NCBI GenBank assembly: GCA_036924085.1
Contig: JAVGWX010000011.1
Span: 38,683,470-38,747,469, forward strand
Origin: Ariolimax columbianus
Taxonomy: Eukaryota > Mollusca > Gastropoda > Stylommatophora > Arionidae
DNA: 64,000 bases
Reading direction: 5' to 3'
The translations under genes and the position numbers were made by a program. Under the pieces are notes generated by a model. It was given only the letters and a program-made list of their open reading frames with translations, was not told the DNA's origin and made no database searches. Shown here piece by piece: positions 22,132 through 32,290 of this stretch. Each line of letters begins with the position of its first letter. Within the stretch, counting starts at the first letter, position 1.

Positions 22132-22366
22132 CTATGCGGAGTCTGAAGACCACGACCTGCTCTCTTCTGTTCAGCTGGTAGTAGGCATCGTTTTTTGTGT
22201 AGCCAGTGTGTCCTGTTTCCCATTTGGCCATGTATCTGGCCCTAATAAACCTTTTGGACTCTTCGTAGGTCACACTAAAATCTGGTTGTGGTAGTCTTGC
22301 ACCTTCTTTTGCCAGTCTGTCTGCCTCCTCGTTACCACTACTCTTTTTGGTGTGGATTGCTGGCAT
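19811..22366 (-). CDS. 851-codon chimeric LINE polyprotein ORF (RT-RNase H-knuckle)
   Basis: Residues 1 to about 78 come from host copy C (the end of RNase H and linker, GNEEADRLAKEGARLPQ to VVVFRLR); the rest is copy B, joined in frame by chance. RT: PNGYRPISLLSCVGKLMER, first Asp in VDLEKAFDKVW (about 207), QGVPQGGVLSPTLF, then SSMFADDLAMW (about 290). RNase H: YTDGS (about 589), FRAEAEAL (628), LLTDAL (655), VPSHCN (697) and EEADRLAK (705), so all catalytic positions look intact. C-terminal CxCx8Hx4C knuckle at about 793-808. The start codon is simply the first ATG after the deletion in C. No endonuclease and no visible promoter, so autonomous activity is unlikely. Confidence 0.85.
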   Translation of the reverse strand: MPAIHTKKSSGNEEADRLAKEGARLPQPDFSVTYEESKRFIRARYMAKWETGHTGYTKNDAYYQLNRREQVVVFRLRIVTNEMLMGLGQTAKKKLLSVLNQSWKRGIVPQAWKDAILVPVPKTGKDKTDPNGYRPISLLSCVGKLMERMINTRLMWHLEEKRILIPQQAGFRQHRSTEDQVILIAQEIEDAYQAQKHTVAVWVDLEKAFDKVWKDGLRVKLRRSDVCGKMYKWINHYLKQRTARVQVQGQMSKKVTLEQGVPQGGVLSPTLFLVYINDITENIPRRVHSSMFADDLAMWTSEKNLTIARNQMQTALTSLEEWANSWLVKINEEKTTCTIFSLSLKPQSTKLNLNGKILQPNDNPTYLGVTFDRRMTWKSQIERNRMKARERMAIMRKLAGTSWGADESILKKLYTGRVRPVLEYGIAAWTTAAKANFDKVNKLQNQAMRIITGGMKSTPIVELEKITRLQSMTDRRDCRAQLQSEKLRRLTDHPMYQRLNNLGNGKLKRRNFAEIAKAKMHEDPINALTTPKPITTVRKPTWRQDIFPEVVENIPGIANKNCQSEKERRDTTLSFITKSYPSMDWTHAYTDGSVTNTTQNGGTGAFLNLPNGRKITLSFATGKYTSNFRAEAEALRAAVEEMVTHSENESHIVLLTDALEVVTALKSQKNTELNDLRAALCKLCQQSAPKRVVVQWVPSHCNILGNEEADRLAKEGARLPQTDTSMTYEESKRLIKARYMSKWETEHTGYTKNDAYYQLNRREQVVVFRLRTGHNRLRYHLFNKLKIGCTDECPCGTGKMTTEHLLQNCPTYEDQREQMWPLPVELQDKLYGSGESLRMTAAFFEKIMVTV

Positions 22367-23817
22367 AGTTGACAGAGTACTGCTCTTAAATCATTATGTT
22401 AAGTATTTTTCTAGCTTTTTAGTGCTGTGACCACAGCCAGGGCATCTGTGAACAGGACTATCTGGCTTTCATTGCTTTCGCCTGTGAGCATTGCTTCTAC
22501 CGCAGCCCTCAGTGCCTCTGCCTCCGCTCTGAAATTGCTTGAGAATTTTCCAGTTACAACAGACAGTGTTATTTTTCTACCATTTGGTAGGCTCAGGAAT
22601 ACCCCTGTCCCTCTGTTCTGTGTTGTGTTTGTTACAGAACCGTCGGTGAATTCATGGGTCCAGTCCATGCTTGGGTAGTTTTCCGCTATGTACCTCAGGG
22701 TTATGTCTCTTCTTTCTTTTTCAGTCAGGCTGTTCTTGTTTCCAATACCTGGTATATTTTCTACCACCTCCGGAATGATATGCTGCTTCCATGTGGGTTT
22801 GCGTACAGTAGGGATTGGCTTTGGTGTTGTTATGGTGTTCATAAGGTCTTCGCTCATTTTTGCTTTGGCTATTTCTGCAAAGTTTCTCCGCTATAGTTTC
22901 CCATTTTCAAATCTATTTAGTCTCTGATGCATTGGATGGTCTGTCAGTCTTCTGAGTTTCTCTGCTTGCTGCTGGGCTCTGCAGTCTCTTCTGTCGGTCA
23001 TGGATTGCAGGTTTGTAATCTTTTCAAGTTCTACAATTGGCGTTGACTTCATGCCTCCTGTTATAACTCTCATGGCTTGGTTTTGAAGTTTGCTAATTTT
23101 ATCAAAGTTCGTCTTTGCTGCTGTTGTCCATGCCGCAATGCCATACTCGAGAACTGGTCTCACTCTTCCAGTGTACAGTTTCTTTAGTATTCTTTCGTCT
23201 GCTCCCCAGTTTGTGCCAGCGAGTTTCCTCATGATTGCCATTCTTTGTCTTGCTCTCATTCGGATTCTCTCGATCTGACTTTTGCATGTCATGCGCCGAT
23301 CAAATGTGAGATGCACCAGTTCGAAGTCTATTTAGTGACTTCCATGTTGTGTAAGGCAAGTAGTATCCAGTCGCTGGTTCCTTCCGCAGCTCGATCCAAC
23401 TAACCTGCGTCAGTTCATTCTATTTTTCGATGCGCCGTTTTCCCTGACTAGTCTGTAAGGGCTGCGTTGAATGTAAGATACTTCGTCTAGATGTTAGTCT
23501 TGTGCACCGCACTTGGTGTCCAAACATAGGGTCCCTGGGTCGTTTACCTGTTTCTATCTTCCAAATTATGATACGACACTTCTTCGAGTCTCAAACCGTG
23601 CTTCGCCGATTATAGGGTATATTTTTCAGTTGTATTAGGTTTTAGCACAGTCTGCTGTAGATACAGGCCTTCTGACTAACGGAGAAATCAACTTTAAACG
23701 TCACATTCCACGGCTGACTAAATAACTGAACTTGCACTTGTCAACGATCAGTGCAACTATAATAATGTGTTTGGGAAACAAAGATGGATATGGAGTTGGT
23801 TTCAGGGCAAGTTTATG

Positions 23818-24455
23818 TGAAATGATCACTCTCAACATTGATTTGTTATGTTTTGTGCCTCGAAATTGTTTTATTTTTCTGCGTGGAGCATGGATTGATT
23901 ATAAACCTTGGCTCAATATGAGTTCCGTTATTTAGCCTGCCGTGGAATGTGACGTTTCATAGGGATTTTCCTGGTTAATCAGACGGCCTATCTAAAGTAT
24001 GCCTTGGTTTTAGGCACCCTGTAACTATACGGCCCGTGTTATTTATTGGTGTATCAATCATTTTGACATACAAAGTGTTTTCCAAACTGGCGAGGCGTAC
24101 TCTGCTACGTGAAAACACATAGCACGTGCTGATGTTCGAGTGACGTCTGGCCGTGCTCCTCATGATGTGCCAGCCAATAATATTATTTCTCGCATCAATC
24201 TTTGTTTCGTGACAGTGTATCTCTTGGGACAGTATCCGATCCAACTTTACACCCTGGTATTTGGGATTGGGAGCCGATTTGATTGGAACTGGCACGTTTA
24301 GCCTAGTCGATAGTGAACTGGCTTGCTTGACTGGAATTACAGCGGAATATACATCCATCAGAACAGAACCCTGAGAGAAACCGCATAGAACAAGCGGCGT
24401 CAAAAGAAAGGTGCATGTTGTATTAAGATTAAAGAAATTGAAGAGGGACATGATT
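23818..24455 (-). mobile_element. LINE RT fragment, left arm of a 640-bp inverted repeat
   Basis: Minus strand reads GFSQGSVL, NPKYQGVKLDRILSQ (NPKYLGVTLDRTL), KIDARNNIIG and GRIVTGCLKPRHT (xTGCLKPT), the order seen in jockey-like RT C-terminal regions. The catalytic ADD box is missing. The frame is open for 161 codons but clearly deleted. Strongly similar to the inverted copy at 25096-25742. Confidence 0.7.
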
Positions 24456-24546
24456 TGCAATGTACAACTTGTACTAGGTAGAGACCTCTGAACAGGTTAA
24501 TACCAGGTGTGTCCAGGTGTGGGCTTAACCTGAACAATGGGGGAAA

Positions 24547-24699
24547 TGCAGACGAAGCATACTGTGAATGTGAGATTCTCTAGGACCCGGAACACCTCAT
24601 CATTTGTCCCAATATGCAGAAATCCTGTACAGTGGTGGGCCTGATGGGGGCGAATGAAAGAGCAATGACGGACGCTGGCTTTTGGGCGCTGACTATGTG
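24547..24699 (+). mobile_element. LINE C-terminal knuckle fragment
   Basis: Plus strand: CECEIL, stop, DPEHLIICPNMQKSCTVVGL, then AMTDAGFWALTM and stop. CxCx9Hx4C spacing and the terminal AMxxAxFWA fit the end of a LINE polyprotein. It lies in the spacer between the two inverted arms; the rest of the spacer (24456-24546, 24700-25095) is unrecognised. Confidence 0.5.
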
Positions 24700-25095
24700 A
24701 GGTTGCCGGACACGTAATGTAAGTAAGTACAGCGTGCCAGTGTTTGAATGCACAGACGGACAGAAAACAAACCCGAGCCATGGTTTGTGCCTGGAATACC
24801 CGTTCCATCAATTGACCCAGTTGACATAGGTACCTGCCTTATGGGTTGGGGGAAGGTAAAAACAGGAAGGAAGGGCAAATGTCACCTCATCCCATATTGA
24901 CTGCGTCTTAGTACACGAAGAGTTATCTTCATCCCCGACGGCAACTGTTGCCGTAGGATTGCCCTTGTACCGTGTAATTGAAATCGGCAACTCTTACTCT
25001 GTGCAATTTAACAGTTCAGTTTTATTACATGCTCCTATATTCATTTTAATCTCATTAGCAAGCTATTAGTATGTGATCACTCATCAACAAGTTGT

Positions 25096-25742
25096 TCATC
25101 GCCAATCATGTCATTCTGCAAGTTCTTTAATCTTCATACAACATGCACCTTTCTTTTGACGCCGCTTGTTCTATGCGGTTTCTCTCAGGGTTCTGTTCTG
25201 ATGGATGTATATTCCGCTGTAATTCCAGTCAAGCAAGCCAGTTCACTATCGACTAGGCTAAACGTGCCAGTTCCAATCAAATCGGCTCCCAAATACCGGG
25301 GTGTAAAGTTGGATCGGATACTGTCACAAGAGATACACTGTCACGAAACAAAACGGAAGATTGATGCGAGAAATAATATCATCTGAACATTGGCTGGCAC
25401 AACATGGGGAGCACGGCCAGATGTCACTCGTACATCAGCAAGTGCCCTGTGTCTCCACGTAACTGAGTGCGCCTCGCCAGTTTGGAAAACACTTGTATGT
25501 CAAAATGATTGATACACCAATAAATAACACGGGCCGTATAGTTACAGGGTGCCTAAAACCAAGGCATACTTTAGATAGGCCGTCTGATTAACCAGGAAAA
25601 TCCCTCTGAAACGTCACATTCCACGGCAGGCTAAATAACGGAACTCATTTTGAGCCAAGGTTTATAATCAATCCATGCTCCTCGCAAAAAAATAAAACAA
25701 TTTCACGGTACAAAACATAACAAATCACTGTTGAGAGTGATC
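25096..25742 (+). mobile_element. LINE RT fragment, right arm of the 640-bp inverted repeat
   Basis: Same content as 23818-24455 on the opposite strand (GFSQGSVLMDVYSAVIPVKQ, KYRGVKLDRILSQ, ARNNII). The arms differ by small indels and scattered substitutions. Both arms extend to GTTTATAATCAATCCATGCT and then TGTTGAGAGTGATCA. Confidence 0.75.
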
Positions 25743-25905
25743 ATCGACGAGCGCGTGGCCGAATGGTTTCGAGGCCTGCCTGCCGACAAGGAGGGCAGCT
25801 GTTCGAATCCCAGTTATGGTATATGATGTTTTTCTGTTGGGGGTGAAATAAACAAACATAGCCAGCACACGACGTGGCGACAGCAGTGGCGAAGCCTTCA
25901 AAACC
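25743..25905 (+). mobile_element. tRNA-headed SINE candidate
   Basis: GCGCGTGGCCGAATGGTTTC (box A) and GCTGTTCGAATCCCAG (box B) at serine/leucine-tRNA-like spacing, followed by a body with GAAATAAACAAACA. The acceptor stem does not pair convincingly, so it is a tRNA-derived element and not a tRNA gene. Confidence 0.55.
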
Positions 25906-27009
25906 CATCGAATACCCCAGCAATGAGACAAATGTCGCATGCCAGTTTATTTATTTGTTCTTTATTTAAAAAAAAACATAAACAGTTTTTTATTTAGTAT
26001 GTGATTAAGTAAGGCCTGGTCTAATGAATGTATATTTCTTGTTTCATGGCTTAGTACTTGCGTCTTAATTTATAGGTTGTCCATCACAAGTGATGAAGTT
26101 GTCCATCACAAGTGATGAAGACCACTCTCTTTGTTCAGCCGTGTGGACAGTCGTATCTCTTGCTGTGTCCGCTGAAATGGGTGACTTGCGCGGTGATTTG
26201 GATTAAAGTGAGGAAGAAACTGCGCCTTTTGTCAACCTCACTCACAGAGCCTAAGCTACCTTTTGCCAGTGGCAAGACATTCATCGAGACGGCTGGAGAT
26301 AGCATAGGATGCAGATTTTGTCTCAGGGTTACCACCGAAGCCTTTCCGTAAACATGTAACCCGCAGGGTAGAAAGGTGGGAAGGCATCTGCCATCTAACG
26401 CAGTTTGTCGTGCCTTTTCGATAACCACAAGAGGTCGTATGGACAACACTCAGCGTGTGAGTGAGTCTGGCATCTCTCCCCAGCTGTATTCATCTCATCA
26501 TAGTAGCATCTAAAATTCCCACACGCCAAATTCGTGAAGGTGAACCGGCAGAACTAACCCGTGAAACACGACACGGGTATAAATAACTATAAGTTAGTAT
26601 AAGCGTAGTTCCATTCACTGATTCAGCCGGCGTCCAGACCAGGATAAACGGATGGAAGAAATCACAAAAAAAGAACGAAATAACAAGTCCCAGCGGAAAA
26701 CAACACCACGTTTCCGTGAACACAAGTGTAAGTCGTCGACTAGTGTGAATTCCAGGCAAATCCGTGGTCTGGCGGCATCCATAATGATCCAAAACAGTAG
26801 AGAAATGTAGACTCGCAGCCAGTTAGGGCGCCATCTTTGCCAGATTTTTAAATAATTAAAAATTATTATTTTATAGGTATAAATTAGGTATAATGTATAG
26901 GTTCACATCGTACGTAGCGAGATGTTCCATTTCGGGGTCAGGGGAGGACAGACATATCTAATTTAAAAAAAAATTAATAAGTAAAGACTTAGATACAGAT
27001 AGAAGTGTA
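25906..27009. other. No recognised gene
   Basis: Contains a tandem GTTGTCCATCACAAGTGATG pair (26080-26120) and, at 26800-26830, a short match to SINE Z (CGCAGCCAGTTAGGGCGCCA). Open frames at 26112-26351 and 26490-26792 carry no recognised domain. Confidence 0.4.
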
Positions 27010-27570
27010 GAAACGCTGGTTATATTCAGTTTTGGGAAGAGTTAGGGTAATGATTAGGCTGAGGGTTAGGGATAGGATTATGATTGGGTTTATGATTAGG
27101 TGTACTGTTATTATTAGGGTTAGGTTTAGGGTTATGGTTAGGTTTAGGTTATGGTTAGAGCTAGGGTTAGAGTTAGGGTTGAGGATAGGATTATGGTTAG
27201 GTTTATGATTAGGTGTACGGTTATTATCAGAGTTAGGTTTAGGGTGATGGTTAGGTTTAGAGTTATGGTTAGGTTGAGGATTAAGGTTAGGGTTGGGGAT
27301 GGGGTGATGGTTATGTTTATGAATAGGTGTACGGTTATTATTAGGGTTAGGTTTAGGGTTATGGTTAGGTTTAGGATATGGTTAGGGCTAGGGTTATGTT
27401 AATGTTATGGTTAGGGTTATGGTAGGTTTAGAGTTATGGTTAGGTTTATGGTTATGGTAATGTTATGGTTAGTGTTATTGTAGGTATAGGGTTATCGTTA
27501 GGGTTGTGCTTAGGGTTAGTCTTAGAGTTAGGATTATGATAAGGTTTAGGATTAGAGTTATTGTTAGAGT
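27010..27570. repeat. Degenerate telomere-like repeats
   Basis: Runs of GGGTTAGGG, TTAGGTTTAGGGTTATGG and TTATGATTAGG variants for over 500 bp. TTAGGG is the usual metazoan telomere unit, so this is probably an interstitial telomere-derived array; true telomeres would be more regular. Confidence 0.75.
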
Positions 27571-28373
27571 TAGATAACATGGTTGTTGTTACATCGACTG
27601 CCAGCATGGATGATGGCATGCTGCTGTAGACACTGGATGCTACTCTCCGTATCATGGACCAACGTTAACAGATTAAAGAAATGCATTGCTAAGTCGGCAG
27701 AAAATAACGGCGGCAGATTTCTGGTCTATTCCCGCCTGTTTGACACCCTCCAACAGTCGACTACTTTGTCACGTCACTGCCTCAAATGTGGTGCTAAAAA
27801 TATACATTCCTTTTGTTTGTTGTGAATTAAGACTCAAGTACCCTCTAACTGCCGTGGGGTTACAAAATAATATGGGCCCAACACCATATTTCCTATACTC
27901 CGCATGACGCGATGGTATCTTTATTTTTCCCCCAAGGTTTATTATGTAAAGAGTTCAACAGCATTCATGACAGGAAATTACATAAGAACCACGGCCGTCT
28001 ATGCCAGACGGCATGGCACATGATGGCGATGATGGTACACGTGTACCGTTTCTTGGTGTTTATTAGCACACGAGACAATAATTACTGATAAACACGACCC
28101 AAAAGGTCAGGCACGTCTCTGTTTGTTTGTGTCTCTCTTCCCACCTCTTATCTTCGGCGAAGATTCTATTTTCGTACCTGATTTATGGCACCATCCCCTG
28201 GGCTCTTGAAGTCTGCCATGCTTTCGGTAACGAAGCTAAAGTAGATAGTTTCTGTCTCGTGCAAGCTCTAATATCAAGGGTTCTTAGCATATGTGTCCTG
28301 TATACCCCAGTGCCATTTGTTCAAGTCCGTGGACCAATTTCTCAAACTGGTGAAGCATACTGTGCTCCGATGT
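27571..28373. other. No recognised gene
   Basis: Unique-looking sequence with short frames only. A 126-codon plus frame (28127-28507) owes its isoleucine-rich end to the adjacent AAT microsatellite. Confidence 0.4.
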
Positions 28374-28498
28374 TAATAATAATAATAATAATAATAGTAA
28401 TAATAATAGTAATAATAATAGTAATAATAATAGTAATAATAATAATAAAAATAATAGTAATAATAATACTACTAATAATAATAATAATAATAATAATG
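28374..28498. repeat. (AAT)n microsatellite
   Basis: AATAATAGT interruptions are spaced regularly in the middle of the tract. Confidence 0.95.
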
Positions 28499-28544
28499 CT
28501 CGCCTAGGCGTCTGAGGCCTATTGCGTCAGCCGGTCACATCCGC

Positions 28545-29300
28545 GACGCACTGCTGTGGCGTGGTTCCAGGCCTCGTCCATAGAGGATGAGGAGGTTGAT
28601 ATCTGCAGCGGTCCCAATATGTCAAGGCGGATCGGTCTATCTGCGTCTGCTATGCACGATCTCCGACGTGTGTGGGATAAGGGCAAGATCTCCCTTGTGA
28701 CAAATATCCGCATCTGCCAGTCCTGCGTGGACACGGTCATGCTTTACGGCTCCGAAACCTGGATATTGCTGAAACTGGATACCTACCACTTGCTCAACCA
28801 GCGGCGTATCCTGATCATCCGATGGCATGACTACATCTGCAACGTGGAGGTCTCTGCTAAAATAGGCCTCCACCCAATCTCAGAAACACTTGACCGACGC
28901 CGAGTTTCTTTGTTCGGTCATGTTGTACGACTGGACCAGTTAACCCCTGCCCACAAGCTACTGCACAAGTCGTTCCTCGGCACCAATGGTTTTCCCCCGA
29001 CCGACTATAGGCGCAGAAGTAGCCGTCCACGCACAGTATGGATCCAGCAGATATCAACTAGAGTTATCGGTGCCAGAACGCAGAGCAAAGCATTGAAACA
29101 CTGTAACCTGCTAAGTATGCTAACTAATTCAAGTTGTGTGTTGGGCTGGCTGCCTGATCGTGTAGGAAAAATTAAGCTACACAAATTTAACAAAAGCAGA
29201 ACAAGAAGACTCAACCATCCTCTTCTGGAGAAGGTCCTCTGCCAAGAGGACTAATGGCGCGATGCAGATAGCGCTCTAAGGAATCTGAATTGCCTACCTT
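28545..29300 (+). mobile_element. LINE RT C-terminal fragment, 232 open codons
   Basis: RRIGLSASAMHDLRRVWDKG, YGSETWILLKLDTYHLLNQR, RRRVSLFGHVVRLDQLTPAH and SRPRTVWIQQI follow the order of the region after the RT palm (xxLLYGSETWTLLK ... LFGHVARLD ... GRPRxTW). The frame is open for 232 codons but lacks any RT core, and begins just after the AAT tract. Function lost. Confidence 0.8.
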
Positions 29301-29390
29301 TCTGTGAAAAATTCCAGATACAGCACGCGAACAGGGGGTTTCTGTAGCAGCGGAAATAACAATTATTCTTAGATCGATATCCTGTCTTCA

Positions 29391-29562
29391 TCTTCTTCTT
29401 CTTCTTCTTCTTCTTCTTCTTCTTCTTCTTCTTCTTCTTCTTCTTCTTCTTCTTCTTCTTCTTCTTCGTCTTCTTCATCTTCTTCTTCTTCTTCTTCTTC
29501 TTCTTCTTCTTCATCCTCTTCTTCTGCATTCAGTCTCAATCTCCCGCTGCAAAGCCCTACAC
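29391..29562 (-). repeat. Long (GAA)n tract as tail of a short repeat-X fragment
   Basis: About 45 TTC triplets on the plus strand, followed by TGCATTCAGTCTCAATCTCCCGC, which is the last part of repeat X on the minus strand. It is read as an X copy truncated to some 35 bp with an expanded tail. The Lys- and Glu-rich frames here are not genes. Confidence 0.75.
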
Positions 29563-29599
29563 ATGACTTATACGCATTAAGGCACGTACACAGAAATAG

Positions 29600-29868
29600 A
29601 CACACCATATGCACACACACACACACACAAATTCACGACTTACACACATAAAGACACGCACACAGAACAGATGCATCACATGTACACATACAAACAAGTA
29701 CACACAGATACACGACTTACACACATAAAAACATGTACACCGAAACAGACACAGCACATACACACACATACAAGCACACACAACCACATACAGATACACG
29801 GCTTACACACATGAAGACACGTACATAGAAGCAGACACAGCACTTGCACACACACACACAAGCACACA
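29600..29868. repeat. CA-rich microsatellite with ACACACATAAAGACACG units
   Basis: Degenerate units of about 75 bp containing ACGACTTACACACATAAAGA recur here and at 30170-30350. Cys/Val-rich minus-strand frames are repeat translation. Confidence 0.85.
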
Positions 29869-29877
29869 CAGATACAC

Positions 29878-30157
29878 GGTAAAGGCAAAGGCCACCGTCC
29901 ATCGTAGACGATGATGGCATAATGAATTTTTCAGCGATATTTGTAGCAAAAATTAACGGCGCTACTGTTTATCCTCTCTCTCTCGTCTCGAGCCGCCCAA
30001 CCCCAGTGGCAAGTCAATTACAAGACGACTATGGGGCGACTACGAGATGCAAGGGACTCCGCATCAAGCACCCGTGAAAAAGACGTCGGAGTCCGGAATC
30101 GGATCCACACCACCTGATCACGAGGCCGACGGCTAAACCACTTCGCCACGGAATCCC
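29878..30157 (-). mobile_element. tRNA-headed SINE S3, complete, with target duplication
   Basis: Minus strand: GGGGATTCCGTGGCGAAGTG (box A), GTGTGGATCCGATTCCGGAC (box B), body TGATGCGGAGTCCCTTGCAT, and end CATCGTCTACGATGGACGGT. Flanked by CAGATACAC at 29869-29877 and 30158-30166, so it inserted into the CA-rich tract. A second, head-truncated copy lies at 58030-58275. Confidence 0.85.
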
Positions 30158-30159
30158 CA

Positions 30160-30220
30160 GATACACATATACACGACTTACACACATAAAGACACGTACA
30201 CAGAAGCAGACACAGCACAT

Positions 30221-30261
<41 letters not shown>

Positions 30262-30350
30262 TACAAATACACGACTTACACACATAAAGACATACAGACA
30301 CGTACATAGAAGAAGACACAGTACATGCATACCCACACCCACACACACAC
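30160..30350. repeat. CA-rich microsatellite, continued
   Basis: Continuation of the 29600-29868 tract on the other side of the SINE, including a (CA)n run at 30224-30255. Confidence 0.85.
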
Positions 30351-31860
30351 ACACCCTGCGCGTAGAAGTTGTCGGCACGAGAGCACACCCCTTGATGTTA
30401 CGGCCCTATCGCTATACCTTGCACGACTCACCGAGCCTCAGGGTTTCTCACTATTTTTCTCGCTCACGTTTCCCAAATTAGATCGACCTTTAGGCTAGAG
30501 CACTTGTCCAGCCTCAGCTAGACTTGTGTATGCATGTGCTTTCTGGTGTACCAATACCACTTTTGTAAAAACATTCTTCAAGGCTATCACCAGTTAGTTG
30601 AAGCTTGCGTGAGTCATTTTGTTTCTGTCGCGTGTTGATATTCCCTTGAAAGACTGACGCTGAAAGGCACAACAAGGATAAGTGAAAAGAAGAGGACAGA
30701 AGAGGAAGAATAAACTGTTTTCCCCTTCTCATATACCACAGCTCCGACGAGAGCATATCTTAAGAGGATACTAAAAATGAGGTCTAGCGTTTCTAGGGCA
30801 GACAATCCAGCTCATGGTTATTGCGCATTTGTCCAATTTACGCAGACATAAAGCCTTCTTAGCGCGGATTAGCATTCTGGGCCTGGTTGAAAACCCTAAC
30901 AACAATTGCACATTAATCAATCAAAGCGAAGGTCCCCTGTCATGATCAATCCGACAGTCCTGCTATCCACCTCTTGCATGTTTTCTGTATGCTTGTCCAA
31001 GACTGAAATAAGTCATTGTATTCGCCACAACCTTTCCTGTATCAGGTCAAAGTCTTACTATAAAGAGGTCATTTATATATAGAGGACCTTCGTATGTCAT
31101 GGATGGCTGTGCCGGTTTGGCTTTTAGTTGACTTGTCCATATTTGTGGATGTTGTTGAGGCCTATATTTTCTACATAGTGTGTAGCCAGCCTCATGGTTA
31201 ACCATTCCTTATTCATCTACAACGTCCTTCCTGGTAGGCGGCAGTGTTACCATTCTCTGCCTTCCTCTGTTTAGACAGATAATTTACATATCCGCACGGG
31301 TTCCCCAATTGCCAGCCACTTCAAAGTTCCTGGTACCGGGGTAGGGCTAATGTTAGTGTAACAGTCTTAGTTTCTTGCTTCTCTGACAATCGTCATCGAT
31401 TCATCCTTGAGAACAGATTATCTCCAGCATGGGTTGCCACATGACATTACTACCTTTCATACCTTTCTTAAGTTCCCATCCCATGCCGGCCTACATACAG
31501 TTCACCCTCCTCTTTTCCCAATACCTACATCACCATTTGTTATTTTCCGTATTTCACCTCCATTGTCTTATCCAGGAGTTTCTTAATTCTTACGCGCCCC
31601 CGGCCTCTTCATCTCACCTTTGTCTGTAACTTGTCTGTAACTTGTCTGTTACTGTTTAGTACATTATTTTCTCAGTTTATGTTGCTATTTTGAAATTCTT
31701 CCCTTCTTCTATGATTCGTTAATTCATTATTGGTGTTGTAAGTTGTCCATGATGAAAGCCTATTGGTCGTAACGTCATTCTAACAGACTCCAGGAGTGTA
31801 CTCCACACCATCTAATGCCCCAGATAATATAGACTCTTACATGATTTAAAATACATCGAA
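30351..31860. other. About 1.5 kb without a recognised feature
   Basis: Neither strand shows an open frame with a motif I recognise, nor a tandem repeat. The short open frames at 30514-30805 and 31429-31629 are unsupported. Confidence 0.4.
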
Positions 31861-31861
31861 T

Positions 31862-32290
31862 TGCTGTCTAACAAAAGCAGATTTAGTCCTACATTGGGCC
31901 GGATTCCACTGTAGGATCTCTGGAAACGAGAAAGCAGGTGAGCTCACAAAAGCCTGAAGTGGAGGGACGTAGACCTTCAATTCACAGAGCTATAAAGAAG
32001 CAAAGACACTAATCACATTATCAACGAGGACAGAATGGAGAGACCAGCGCAAAATATACAAGCCAGAAAATGACAGCATATACAAACTTGGGATAGGGGG
32101 GGGGGGGGGGGGCGGACAAAGATCTTCAGACTCAGAACGGGACATTGTAGACCCAAGCCCACCTCCACAGAATGGGTCTCAGAGACACCGCCACGTGCGA
32201 TTGTAGAGCCCCCAAGAAAACACCAGAACATATTCTACAGGACTGCCCCGTCTATGCAGACCAAAGAGAGGCAGTGTGGCCTGGGGGATC
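31862..32290 (+). mobile_element. Second jockey-like LINE, C-terminus, 5' part of a split copy
   Basis: Plus strand: ADLVLHWAGFHCRISGNEKA (last RNase H motif), then TRTEWRDQRKIYKPENDSIY, an 18-G run at about 32095-32112, then CRAPKKTPEHILQDCPVYAD and REAVWPGGS. CxC...H...C knuckle spacing is present. The frame is interrupted by copy A and continues at 35628. Confidence 0.85.

Larger units (their letters stand above)
19442..23309 (-). mobile_element. Jockey/I-like LINE copy C, inserted in L and carrying copy B
   Basis: 5'-truncated at TFDRRMT (23309). Encodes RT thumb (RKLAGTNWGADERILKKLY), the connection region, RNase H (DGSVTNTTQN, NFRAEAEALRA, LFTDALAVV; about 37 bp lost before GNEEADRLAKEG), then QVVVFRLR. 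It is cut at 22132 by copy B and resumes at 19782 with HNRLRYHLFNKLKIGGTDEC, knuckle CSCGTGKMTAEHLLQNC and FFEQIQVDV. The tail is (GAA)27 at 19442-19522. Flanked by perfect 13-bp duplications. This subfamily's C-terminus (EQIQVDV) differs from copies A, B and D (EKIMVTV). Confidence 0.92.
19318..23660 (-). mobile_element. LINE family L C-terminus, host of a nested insertion
   Basis: The outermost layer of a three-level nest. Minus strand 23660-23310 ends in TTWKSLNRLRTGAS. The frame resumes at 19441-19318 as RTGAS, stop, YRGNLNRC, then HVITCPNLLKT, the knuckle region of an RTE-like LINE (compare 45460-46108). The interruption, copy C, is flanked by GATGCACCAGTTC at 19429-19441 and 23310-23322. 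Decayed by stops, including one TGA where CGA is expected. Confidence 0.8.

Noticed and set aside
29251..29626. Lys-rich and Glu-rich ORFs
   Set aside because: Frames of a (TTC/GAA) tract; the same applies to 46597-46842 and 19264-19608.
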